A program made the position numbers and the translations under genes. Below the pieces are notes generated by a model, which worked only from the letters and a program-made list of their open reading frames with translations, had not been told where the DNA came from and made no database searches. Below, piece after piece: positions 22,918 to 34,538 of a stretch of 64,000 nucleotides of DNA. Numbering within the stretch: the stretch's first letter is position 1; every line of letters begins with the position of its first letter. Origin of the DNA: Membranipora membranacea (taxonomy: Eukaryota > Bryozoa > Gymnolaemata > Cheilostomatida > Membraniporidae); the NCBI GenBank assembly GCA_914767715.1, contig OU612067.1, forward strand, positions 2,418,001 through 2,482,000. The letters are read 5' to 3'.

Positions 22918-25900
22918 CTACCAACCGCACCTGCCCTTACATTTTAAGTTACTTTCTTGGACTATTCTCTCGTTGTAGAAGAAGTCACTAAATGCTTTTA
23001 TTTCCCTTTCACTTTCAATTATCTTATTTTCCCTATCCACTTTCTCAAAAACTATTTCATGCCTGCTGTTCCATATCTTCCTATTGCACTCTGCCACATA
23101 TTCGAACACATTCATATTGATGGTGTTTCCCTCTTCGTCAAACCTAAACAGAAAAGTATTTGTTTGTTGTTTTTATCCGTATTAATGTGTGTTCCCAGCT
23201 TTTTAACAGATTCTATCATTATATTTCTTGTCTCCTGAAGGGAACTGCATGATGCAAATACATGTTCTAATGTCTCTGTTTCTGGTTTCATGAAAAAGTT
23301 CCAAGTTGTTTTCACTCCTTGTATTTTCCATTTTAAAAGGGTGGCTCCATTTACTATGCCATTTATGGCTGTCTTCCACATAAAGCTGGAATTTTGTGAT
23401 GACACTTTATAATTGTTCCATATTTTAATTAATCGGGTTTTCTCAATTTCACTTAACTCTTGGTTTGTATGAATTTTACTGGGTAAGAGATCACCCTCTT
23501 CTATGAGAAATTGATAAAGTTGATTGGTTGACACAAGGCTTATTTTAAGAATGTCTTTAGATTTTTCGTCTATTTTATGTAGTACAATTTGTGCTTTTTT
23601 ATATTGGTCTAGAAGTTTGAAGCAGTGTGCACTGTTTTTAGTATATGCATGTGGAAACAGATTTCTTATCCAGAAAGAGAAAAAATACAAAAAAAAGATC
23701 AAGTAATTGGTGTTTGAAGGACTCTTGTACAGGTAGTCATAGGTTATCCTGCAGGTAAGTTGCCTCGCAGTAGGATTTCAGTTCATATAAGCCCATGCCT
23801 CCTTTTTCTTTTGCCAGCTCTATGAATTGTCTTTTAATTAATTCTGTTTTCCCTTCTCCGTAGATCAGGGAAAAGGCAAGTTTTTTCATGAGAGCTGTGT
23901 GTATTGCACTGGGTAAAAAGGTGTGTGCCATGTAAAACATTATTGGATTCAACATTGTATTAACTATTATGACTTTCCCTTTGATGGTACAGGGAATAGT
24001 CTGAAAGAAGTTTATTTTCGGATGCATTCTAATATTTATTTATTCTTTCGATTTCTTGGCCGTCGGTATCTTTAAAAATGATTCGACACACTTTTATCTC
24101 ATCGACAGCGTACTCGTTGGTTAGGTCCGCTGTACCCAAAGCCAAAAGCTGAGTTTTGACTCTATTTAACTTGCTGCCTGTAGCCTGCCGGATGTGATCA
24201 AAAAAAGAAAAAATATATTCTACATCGGCGTTATCTTGGCAAAAAAAAAGAAGTTCGTCTGCATAGACGATAACTTTAGCTACTTTGTTTGTGGTTAAAG
24301 GGATACCCCTGAAAGCAGCTTGGCTGTGTATATATAAAAGAAAAGACTCTACATAAATAACATACAGAGATGGTGAAAGTGGGCAACCTTGTCTTACCCC
24401 TATCTGTAGTTCAATGTCTTCAGAAAGGTGGCCATTTATTTGGACAGAGGTGGTAGTATTCTGGTAAAGTGTTCTAACCACTTTAAGGACTTCAGTATTG
24501 AAGTTGAAGCCCTCCATGACCCTGAAAGAAAGTCCCTGTCTACTAGATCAAAGGCTTTCTTCTGGTATAGAGACATTAAGGATCCCAGCTTGGTTTTTAT
24601 TTTTGCAGAAGGTGATGACATTCCTTATGAAAAATTTCCATTATGAATGTTCCTGTCAGGAACTGCGCAAAGCTGCTCTGATGAAATATTAGATTTTAGG
24701 AATTCAGAAAAATATACTTTGTTCAGGTATTTGGTGAGAATTATATAATCAATGTTTAATAGTGTGATTGGTCTATAGTCTGATGGTGTTTCACAGTTTG
24801 ATTTTTTTGGAATCACAGTGGTTACTGCCTTCGTCATGGACTTAGGAACTGTATTTTCGGTGTTTATTTCAGTATAGACTTCAACTAATATGTCCTGTAT
24901 GTCATCCAAAAAAAATTTGTAAAATTCTGCTGTTAGACGTCCATGCCTAGAGTTTTGTTATTTTTCATTGACGAGACTATGTGTTTTAACGTTTCCCTAT
25001 TTATAGCAAACTTGTTATTTTCCTGCCCTTTAGGTGAAACTCGGTGCAGGATCTGAGTTTGAAAATGTGAATTGCATTGTTTAGTGGTGTATAAATCTCT
25101 ATAGAAAGATTCAAAAACTCTGGTTGTATTGGTATTATCTGTGAAGTTTAGATTGGTATGCGGATCGGTTATTTTTTTAATATCTTTTTTAACTTGTCTT
25201 TCTTTAAGTCTCTCGTAGAAAAAAGAGGAGCACTTTTCGTCATGCAAGTCTGCCTCTATCCTGGATCTTGCAGAAAGAGATTTCTCGTCATAAAGTTCTT
25301 CAAGTTCTCTTTTAAGGTGTATTATTTCGTTCAGATCGGTTTCTATTTCTAATTTATTTTTTAAATCATCTTCCATTTCACGGCGCTCTCGCTTTCTGAA
25401 AGCGCAGTATTTAATTGTTACCTTTTTAATTCTCTCTTTAATGTCGTCCCACCATTCCCCGACTGTTTTAAAAGCGAGGCGTAGTGATCTGCAATCCTCT
25501 ATTAGGTTTTTAATTAAGTCAATGTAAACGTCATCTTGTAGTATTGAATTATTAAGTTTCCAAAAGGATTTACCATGGGCAATTGTGCTTGTATTGAACT
25601 TGGTGGAACAGTGTAGGATTTTATGATCGGAAAATGGAAAAAATTCAGATTTAATAGAAGATGCACAATCTCTGAAAACCAAAAATTTGTCGAGACGCAG
25701 CGCTACCCGAAAACCAGGTAAATACGTTTTTTTAAAGCTTTTGGTGGTCTTCTATATGGATCAGAGCAACTGAAAGATATAACTAGTGATTCTAACTCAG
25801 AAGAGCCTACCAGGACCTCTCCTCTGGTATGACCCAAGGTGTCGTAATGAATTGAGCTTACGCAGTTCATATCCCCAGCAATGATGTTCATTTTGGACGA

Positions 25901-26279
25901 AGAAAAAAAGGTGGAAGTGTAGTTGAAAAAAAATCTTCCTGTCCGCTGGTATATTTGGGGCGTAAAAACAGATAACTCTGATTTGTTTGTTGTTAAAAGA
26001 AAAGTCTACGTAGCAGATTCTGCCGTCATTGTTGGAAAAAAAATTGTCTATGACGCCTGAAAAATTGGGCTTAAAAAGGATCGCCACCCTAGCAGAACGT
26101 GAAGTGAGAAAGTTAAAGAAAGATTTACCTTTCCATTCTCTACAGGTTTCTAAATGAGTCTCTTGCATTAAAAAGATATCAGAGTTAAGCTTTTCGAGAA
26201 TAGAAATTACTTTTTGTCTTTTTTTAAATTCTACTATGCCTCGGACATTTAAAGAAGATACTGTAAGTACCTCGGCCAT
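22918..26279 (-). pseudogene. L1/Tx1-like ORF2 (endonuclease-RT-C-terminal region), frameshifted
   Basis: Begins at ATG 26279. Endonuclease motifs: SSLNVRGIV, LMQETHL, ICFYAPN, then after a frameshift IIAGDMNCV (about 25890), then SDHKIL (about 25630). The RT follows: TVIPKKSNCETPSDYRPITL (about 24830-24770), a broken KKAFDLVDRDFL (about 24570), GVRQGCPLSPSLYVIYVESF (about 24400-24340), and IVYADELLFF at about 24275-24245. The catalytic box reads YADE in place of YADD. A C-terminal part follows (TIKGKVIIVNTMLNP; ETETLEHVFASCSSL). At least six frame breaks occur, near 25890, 25690, 24920, 24625, 24028, 23720 and 23113, several at A/T homopolymers. Confidence 0.8.
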
Positions 26280-26402
26280 AGATGGATTGAAGGAGTTGTT
26301 AAGTTTATGAAAGCTTTAAAGAAGGATGAGGAGAAAACTCCAGAAAAAAAAGGGAGCTCTGAGGGGTTTTTTAAGTGGAGGGTGGACTGGGCAAAAACAA
26401 AT

Positions 26403-27476
26403 TCAGTCATCTGTCGCCACGTGTGGCTTTTTCTTTAGTTCCGTGACCCCCTTTTCCCCCTCCCCATCCAGAACAGAGGATGTCCTTTTGGCATTGTTGT
26501 TAGTGACGTTATCGCTATCAATGTCAATCTGCAAAGATTCATTTTCGAAAGACTCATCAGAAGAGAGGGCAACTTCCTCTGTCCCTGCTGCCTGGGTGGA
26601 CTCAATCGACTGGGACTGGGAGATGGAGGTGGCGGCTGCCGGGCTCGCCAATCCGTTGGGTTTGGGTAGTGAATCTGGTCTCGACTCCACTGGTTGTGGG
26701 TTAGGACTAGAGTTAGCTTTAGATTTGGAGTTAGGGTTAGAATCGTTCCTGTTTAAAGGTTTCATATGGCCTATGGCCGGAAGCTTTTGTTTACTTGATT
26801 ATTTTTTGGTCCATGATTTGTTTAAAGCAATTGTACTGTCTTTGTCCAAAAGATCGCAAAGGTCATAGCTATGACCCTTTTGTTTGCAAATACTGCACAC
26901 CTTTACTCTATCGCACTCCTCGTTAGTGTGGACAGTCAGATGGCAAATGGTACAATAATCAAAGGGACAGTCCCTAGCGATTTGGGCTGTGGATTGGCAC
27001 TTGAAGCAAGTTCTGACCTAGTCTCGATACGCGATCCTGAACCCTGATTTGTCAAACCTGACCGACCCTGGAATGATCAACCCCTTCTTGGGCTCTATGA
27101 CAAACTGTCTCACACCATTCTCAATGGTTGGGAACTCTTTGAACCTCATCCGTCTACCCTTTAAAACTTTGCCGTATGTGGACATATCTGCCCACATAGC
27201 CTCATCAGGGCCCAAAGAGTGACCCTCCCCAAACTGAGGGGAAATGGTTAGAAGCAGCTCCTTCTTGAGCTCTGAACGTATATTCCACTCAACAGGAGCA
27301 CTTGCAAGGAATTCCCACAAACCGGTCTGATCAATAAAACTGACTTCAATGCCATCCCCAATGGGAACAGCAGACTTAACTTTGGAGAGAGATGTGTACT
27401 TTTTTAGATCAGCAAAAAAAAATGCTACCAAATCAGTAGACTTGCAGCTCTTTTGGATGACAGCAGAAAGAATCAT
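26403..27476 (-). pseudogene. L1/Tx1-like ORF1 with three zinc knuckles
   Basis: Minus strand, start ATG 27476. The first 152 residues form a globular RNA-binding part (VSFIDQTGLWEF; EGHSLGPDEAMWADM) up to FRIAYRD at 27018. Immediately after, in a shifted frame, come three C-x2-C-x4-H-x4-C knuckles: CFKCQSTAQIARDC (about 27002-26961, His replaced by Gln), CTICHLTVHTNEEC and CSICKQKGHSYDLC (both complete). A stop follows at about 26800. A Pro/Ser/Asn-rich tail then reads from 26765 to 26403. Zinc knuckles in ORF1 are usual for Tx1/L1-like elements of invertebrates. The product would bind the element RNA. Confidence 0.75.
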
Positions 27477-27490
27477 GATGGGAAAAAAAG

Positions 27491-27680
27491 AGAAGTGCCT
27501 AAACTAGGCTAAATGTATGCTGCAAGAGCTTTGTGCAAATTGCACAAAGAAAATTTCCCGCCAAAATGAAGGGAGTGAAAAAAAGAGGAGTGCCTAAACT
27601 AGGCCAAATGTGTGCTGCAAGAGCTTTGTGCAAATTGCACAAAGAAATTTTTTTTTTCCAAAACGGAGGGAGTGAAAAAA
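27491..27680 (-). repeat. Tandem 95-bp monomers with a palindromic core at the LINE 5' end
   Basis: Two consecutive copies (27491-27585 and 27586-27680) about 90 percent alike by eye. Each contains a perfect palindrome of 10-bp arms, CTTTGTGCAA / TTGCACAAAG with a one-base centre (27529-27549 and 27624-27644). They sit directly upstream of ORF1, where L1-like elements carry repeated promoter monomers, so a promoter role is inferred. Confidence 0.7.
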
Positions 27681-28079
27681 AACAGTGAAATTACAGCTCA
27701 AAAAAGTGCTGAGGAGTGTGTCACTCGAAAAGCCAAGTGAAAGCTGAGCATTCAAATTATTAAATTATTCCAAGAGAATTAATCAGGAGATAAAGTTGAA
27801 TTAAATTGTTACCTTGATCTGATGATCAGAAGAGTCAAAGATAATCCTTTCCCCGCCGGCCAGAAATCATGTGATGATTTCTGCCGGGGCTGGTGCTTCT
27901 CGCGCGTTCAAGTAATACAGGGCAATGAGCCAAGGAAAATATGTGCAATAATTTTGGGAATTATGTGCACATCGACACACAGTTTGTTTTCATTGAATTA
28001 TGGTCTATTTTCTGATTTGTCCTCCCTCTCCATTTGGGTACTGGTAAACACACACAGCATTGGAAACAAGTGTCACAAC

Positions 28080-29293
28080 TGTAAATTAAAAAACGCTCAA
28101 GAGACGAGGTTTTTCTAATATTTAGTGGTTTGAATTCGATTTTAGTGATAAAATACCAGAAAATTTGTCATCAAACAGTCGGAAATTGATAAAAAATGAG
28201 CATTTTCTGCACTCAAGGAGACAACCCTTATTTACGTTCAGGTCACTGGAGGTATTGCAATATTGCACAGAGGGCATCTCAACTACAATCAAAATACAAC
28301 TATATAATTCATTTAATCTAAATTACTCTTTTACATCTCTTCAGGCCTGATTGGTAGCATTTTTTTCTTGGGAGAGTCAGGGGTAATTTGTTTCTATTTA
28401 TTTGCATAATAATACTGTAGCATGCATGTTCCTCAGCATGTCCAACAAAGTCCGTAGTGAAGTCTGGTATATTATGTGCTTGTGTGTGCCGCTGGTTTCT
28501 GCACAATACGAGGATACCCTACTTTTGCTGGCATTCCAAACATCATCAGCACTTTCCACTGTACAAATATAACTCAAATCTTGTGGATCTATTGCTAAAA
28601 TATAGAAACAATTTTTGCAAAACTTGCATAAATTAGTCGGCTGGATACTAAGGGTAACATTATATTTGGTTTACATCAAGTCAGTTTTCTTGTATAGAGT
28701 ACTGACCTTCTCCGAGAGTGGTGGCATGCTCTTCATCCACTTCTGGCCCAATTTCCTCCTCTAAACAATAAATATGAATTCTTTCATATGCTGATAATAA
28801 TTTACTGTATCTGCCGTCACAGTTGCATGCAGTTTATGGACTTGTTAAATCGTGGTATAAAAAAAAACCTTCCATATACATATAATAGGCTATGTAGCCT
28901 TTTATAACCGGTTCATAAGGTACCTGCCGGTACCATAACCTCGGTGACAGGAGGAACCTCCTCGAGGAGTTTTCTGAGGCGTTTATTGCTGGAGGGTATC
29001 GGTATCGAGTAGTATAATGGTTCTAAGGGCTGAAATAAAAACACCCATAGAATGCACTGTCTGTGTACTGTTTCTCTGTAAAAAGAGTCAGTAGATCAGT
29101 ATTTACTGTCCCAATTTATTGCAATAGGAAATCTATTTTACTGGCTTCAACTTATGCTATGGAGTATTATAGCGGGTACACTACCCACTGTCTTTTTGAG
29201 GCATATATCTCCCTCTCCCTCCCCCTCCCCCCAAAGTATCCCCACACATAATTATTCGTAAGAAACTTAGCTTACCATTATATCTGTTTGCAT
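28080..29293 (-). CDS. Possible small multi-exon gene, unidentified
   Basis: Minus-strand exons with good splice sites and agreeing phase: 29293-29276 (ATG, 6 residues), 29029-28924 (reads SSNKRLRKLLEEVPPVTEVM), 28760-28707 (acidic, EEEIGPEVDEEHATTLGE), 28558-28523 and 28282-28236 (IEMPSVQYC...), then an acceptor near 28085 followed at once by a stop. The product would be about 88 residues. The second and third exons are the convincing part: both have strong polypyrimidine acceptors and coding-like composition. The later exons are uncertain; exon 4 can also read through to a stop at about 28395. No domain recognised. The gene may once have continued into the LINE-occupied region. Confidence 0.35.
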
Positions 29294-29299
29294 TGAAGT

Positions 29300-30845
29300 A
29301 TCACTCAGTTTGAGTTTGTGAATCACAATAATAGTAGCATGAGGTAGGATGGGTACCTAATCAGGCCTCAGTTCTATGATGTGGCCTTTTTGACCTTATC
29401 TCACCTTATACACAAATTGATGGGGTCCAAAATGCTTGGAACAATTTTTTTATATAAGTAGCACAAGGTTACGAGTGATGATGATAATAACCTAAATCAT
29501 ATCCCGGTGAGTGATTTTTGCATGCCAAAACAAAATAAAACCATCAATCATAAGTTATTTAGGTTACATGCTTTTATCGGCTTCAATCTCATTTGTTAGA
29601 AAAGGTTTTATCAGAATAAGCCAAAAAAAAACTTCAAATGAAAAAAAACAAAGCAATAACTATCCAAATAAAAGTGGAGTAAAACAATCTAAACTGTGTT
29701 TTGAAATGTTTAACAATGATGAACGAATCAGAAACATTATTAAGATTTGAAAGGACCAATCTCATAATTTTCATGAAAAGGCCAGGTCCAGCTGGTTGCA
29801 CTCGATTTTCATCTTGACTTCTAGGGCAGTCAAAACATTGCTGAAACCACAAATCCTAAGCGTTGTTTGTTTTCAATAGGATCTGTTGATGCCGGGGAAC
29901 AACCGTTGTCAGAAATCATAACCACAAACAACTAGCATAGTTGATGCTAAATTTTGTATTCTCTAAGCTTCATGGTGCTAAGCCACCCCAAACCAGCTTA
30001 TAAATTTAATAAATCTCGCACGTTTTGCTTCTTCAACCTTGCAAGTGGCCATTTCCTAATAAATAGGTTATATTCCACCCAGAATGATTTGATTTTAAAC
30101 TGCTAGTGCAGTAGTAAATACCAGTAGATGATTGTATTAAGAAAGAGGTTTGTATTAAAATTATATTTTTGGTCGTGTTTTTTATCATTTGGAACGATGC
30201 AATATCTGAATGAGCAGAGTGAGAGTGAGTTCTTCAATGATTCATTGGTAATTATAATTTCTGTTAACTGTTATCATGCGCTAGAACTAATTTGACCAAT
30301 CCCATGGGTGTATTTTTCTGCTGCCAAAATCAACAGAAATTCTTGGAAGGATGTTATAGCATTACGATATCCACGATCACGTTTCTGGTCAACAGATACC
30401 ATTAAGGTACCATATCAGCTCACAGTTTTTAGCATTTAGTACCGAGACCATCAAAAGTGGGCCACAAATATATCATTACTTGGCTATGACACAGTAAATC
30501 TGTGTCTAGAAACTTTACCATGAGAAATCAATTTGGACAAGTACACTACTTGCATTCACATGAAACGCAAAATTAATTGATGGTTAAAAGTTCTTTTGAT
30601 CAAAATTCGACAAATTAATTAAATTGAAATGCCTCAAGCGATCCTCCAGTTGATTAACTCTTTGATACAGAGGGCCTGATACACGGCGCCTCGCAGTAGG
30701 TTGGTATATGTAAATATTTGGTGTCACTGTTGATTATTTTCAAGCGACAGCACTATGGAGCTAATTGCTTTCTACTTGATTCTATTTTAAGGCAGCAATC
30801 TGATGAAGCGCTACTGCTGCAGAGGTGATGTCAAATACTTTGGAA
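29300..30845. other. Upstream region of the cyclase gene, no gene seen
   Basis: I see no coding exon or structured RNA. A C-rich run at 29215-29232 and T-rich stretches are the only features. The distal promoter of the cyclase gene probably lies here. Confidence 0.35.
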
Positions 30846-30849
30846 GAAA

Positions 30850-30856
30850 TATAAAA
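30850..30856 (+). promoter_or_regulatory. TATA-like box upstream of the cyclase gene
   Basis: TATAAAA at 30850-30856, 75 bp before the ATG at 30931. A start site near 30880 would give a short 5' leader. Only the sequence match and distance support this; a leader exon further upstream is possible. Confidence 0.3.
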
Positions 30857-30930
30857 TGGAACTGACAGAAAGTTTATTTTGTCTCTGTCGATGGGAACGA
30901 TTGTAAACTGAACATTAACTACAATCAACC

Positions 30931-33900
30931 ATGGAGGTAGGAGTGTTTTCTGCTAACTAACTCTTTCCTGAAAATAATTTTAATCAGATGATCTCAAAAA
31001 AGACACATTTTTTCTGGAAGATGCTCTTGTTCTCCATACAAATTTCGGTATATCTCATAGATTAATAAAATCTGTATTAAGTATGTGGTATATCTGTAGA
31101 AGTTACAAAATTTTGAATGTATGGGCGGAAATCTTCAGTAATCTTGATATCATATGACAAAAAGAATAACAACAGCTGCACTCTGGCTGCCTGCAACCGA
31201 ATTATTTTGTGCTCTCTTTTGTTTGCAGGCACATAGACACTTGAGAATCAAGTTAAATGAATTTGTCACTGCCAGATATGGGGCTGATGTCAATGAAAAG
31301 CTTGCTCTGAGGTGAGTGCGTATCTACATATTCTTGCTTTTGTGTGGGCATCGTTAGAGTGTAACTGCTCAAAATCTCAACATTCTTCCATACAAAGTGG
31401 GCCAGGCGGAGAGAGATACACCCGAGGGAGCTGGGGGTTGGAACAATCAACCTTGAGAGCTCCCCCAGCGGGACTAGAACCCATAACTCTAGCAACACCA
31501 ATCAAGTGGCAATAGCAAGCGCCAACCGATTGCGCGCTGACCGATTGTCATATTTAACCATCCAAAACAAAAAGAATGGATTGATGGCGCTAATAAACAA
31601 GCCCGCTATTAATGGTGTGCTTTGTGCCACTAACTTCAAGACATTATCGTGATATCAACTTTTTTAACTCTTTCCGTAACCTATCAATATCCCATTTGAA
31701 ATCTTGGCGACACCTTGGCACAGCCTCCTTTTTTCTCCTGCTCCTAGCTCCTGCCCTCTGACTTCAGCTCTATTGTCTCTGTTCCTTGCTCTCCCCCCCC
31801 CCCCTTCTGCTTCCCACTTCCCTGCTCCTTTTGCTCCTTGGGTTATGAAAGGGGGGGGGGAGTCTACTATGCTTTCATACATAAGGCTACATTTGTCTCG
31901 TTCTTTTTTCAGACTCACAAAACTTGCTAAAGATAAAGAAAAGGAACTCAAGAAGGATTGGATCAACATGGTTGCTGATGCGGCAGCAGATCAGCTCGGT
32001 ATACCTTGGGCTATTTGCATACAAGAGATAATAGCAATGTGTCTGCTTGACTTTATTTTTCATCATTGGTACTTTGACCATGGCCTAGTCTATGTGCTCA
32101 ATGCCAGCCTTCGGAGCGATGTTTGAGTGCAAAACTAATCATGGCCATACAAATGAAGTTAAGCTGGCTGCAACATTACTCATTATGTATTTAGTTCTGA
32201 TTATCATTGTGGTGTCAGGTTGTATTTATTTTTTCTGTTGTTAATAGATAGAAAACTTTACCGTGCATTTTGGTAAGTTTGCAGAACAAAACACTGTTAT
32301 AGCATATTCTTAGTCATAAAAGTCCATGTGATATGTTATGTATCCCTGCAGGTGAGGATAAGGAGGTATTGTTAGCTGAGCTGGGGTTTTCTTACATAGC
32401 TCGTATACTTGACATGGAGAGTGTCTACTCTCCACATCTCCACACACTGGGCAGCAACTTTGTAGAGTTTGTAAACAACATTGACTACATTCACAGCTTT
32501 ATCGGTCACAAAGCAAAGGTGAGATTCTGTTTATGTAGTACACTGTACACATATGATTGTTCCTGAGACTGACTCACTCATAACTCAGAAACTCATCCAA
32601 TAATCTCAACGTGAATGCCGTTGTATCCATCCAGCCTTCAAATTTGTTCTTCAAAACTTTGCGGATTGTAATGGGCGTAGTTATCTGGTACAGCCTGAAA
32701 AACTGCTTTTGGTCTTGTGTCACGCTGTGGGTCTCGTATTATTAGATTCATTATAAAGTTTTGGGGCTGTGATGGTTATGTTAATGGAACTTATGAGGAC
32801 GGAAGATATATGATGATAATCCTGAGAAACCTACAAATACTATCTGAATTCCGATATGTTAAACTATTGATGAACCATCTATCCAGTCGGAGTACAGGGA
32901 GTTGTCCGGCTTATATCAATGGGGAGATAACTTTCTTATTTCTTTATTTGTTTAGATGTTATATCCTTTCGTAATTGTTACTGCAGTCTTTGTGAGTATT
33001 GCTAGACATGTTTTCCAAATACCAACCGATCACGAGAATTTTAGGCTTAACAAGTACAAAACTTTTATTTCATTCTCAATCTAATAAAGCCAATGTGTTG
33101 GCTCTGAATGGCTGGTGGGAGGGAGAGCCGATGCCAGGTCAGATGATAATTTACTTCTGATTTATAGCAAATGTGAAAGTACTGTTACACTTTCACTATT
33201 TCTCAATAGGTATTTTTAGTGACCTGCTAAGGCTCTCACCACAACAGCCAAACACATCAGAGTCAACACAGTGGCTAAATCTAACAAAGAAAAATCAACC
33301 AATTTTTCTTCCACTATGTAACTGTCACTTCTTACTTGTTCTCAATATTCTTTATTCATATCTTTTGAATTATAACTCTGAGAAATGTTCCATCCATTTA
33401 GAGTGACCTTCATCTACCCAGCTTGAGATGTGAGGACGGTCTCGGAGGATCGATGGAGCTGGTATACGTCGCACCAAAGTGCTGCCACAGTACAGAATTA
33501 GTCAGAGGTCAGTATGCTGATATTTTCCTATACTATACACACTGCGGCTCAGGTCACGAAATTACATATATACCTGAACAATTTCATGAGAAAGAAAAGC
33601 ATAGGCAGCATATTAGTCACCTCAAAGAGAAATAAGTCAAAGAGTGATATTTAATCCCCTGCCAAATCAGGGCAAAAATTTCTGATTAATGTCCATTCTA
33701 AAACACAAAGTTATATAATCACCTTAAAAGTTTCACAAGAAAAAACAGCACTGACAGCATAATTGTCACCATAATCAGAAAGAATGAAAATTAAACTTCC
33801 AATGAATGACCATTTTAAAAGCTTTCAAGTCAAAAGGTTACTGCCAAAAAACCACTGGTCATAAGGCGACATTCCAAAAGGCTACTACCCATGAGCCCAC

Positions 33901-34491
33901 TGTTAATAAGGCTGCCACCCATAAAGACACCGGTCAAAACCTTTTGATCAAAGATAGAAATTTGTTGAACAATGTCACATCTTTCTTTTCAGCTCTTCCA
34001 TTTTCAGTGGTGTCTCTGGGACTTGTTTTGCCTTAACATATATGGCTCTCTTTACCAACTCAACTCAATAATACTCACAGGATGGTGAAACAGCACAATC
34101 GGGTAATCAGTTAGCGCTTGTTATTCACTGCTAGGCTAGTGGTGCCACTGAAATTGTGGCTTTGAGCCCAACAGGGGGAGCTATAAAGATTGATTGTTCC
34201 AGCCCCCATCACCCTCAGGTGTATATTCTCTCCACCTGCATCCTGTTATTCACTGATTGTCCTTGTTCATTGGGGATAGTAAGATATGTAAATAATAATA
34301 ATATTTACTTTATCTGAAACTGATCAGAGCACGAAGCAAGTGAGATCATGTTTTACAGTGATAAAATGGACTATAAATGGAACAACAGTATGAAAAAGAT
34401 AGACAATTTCAGCAGCATGTAAATCTCTCTTAGTCTGCATGTATTTGGTTAGTATGTGGCGCTTTGATATACAATAAACGTAGAGAAGTTA

Positions 34492-34538
<47 letters not shown>

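Larger units (their letters stand above)
22918..27680 (-). mobile_element. L1/Tx1-like non-LTR retrotransposon, nearly full length, decayed
   Basis: Minus-strand element with a repetitive 5' region (27491-27680), ORF1 (27476-26403) and ORF2 (26279-22918). The L1/Tx1 assignment rests on three CCHC knuckles in ORF1, an L1-style RT with GVRQGCPLSPSLY and a long C-terminal region. Numerous frameshifts make it inactive. It separates the 18-22 kb relics from the possible gene at 28-29.3 kb. Confidence 0.8.

Noticed and set aside
26326-26868. A 180-residue + strand frame
   Set aside because: It is the complement of the LINE ORF1 Ser/Pro-rich tail, with no start context or motif of its own.
31664-32126. 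Overlapping + and - frames across the C and G runs
   Set aside because: Low-complexity translation; the real coding part is only exon 3 (31913-31998) of the cyclase.
32717-32974. Extra cyclase exon between exons 4 and 5
   Set aside because: The open frame has no acceptor/donor pair in the needed phase, and exon 4 joins exon 5 directly with perfect H-NOX continuity.
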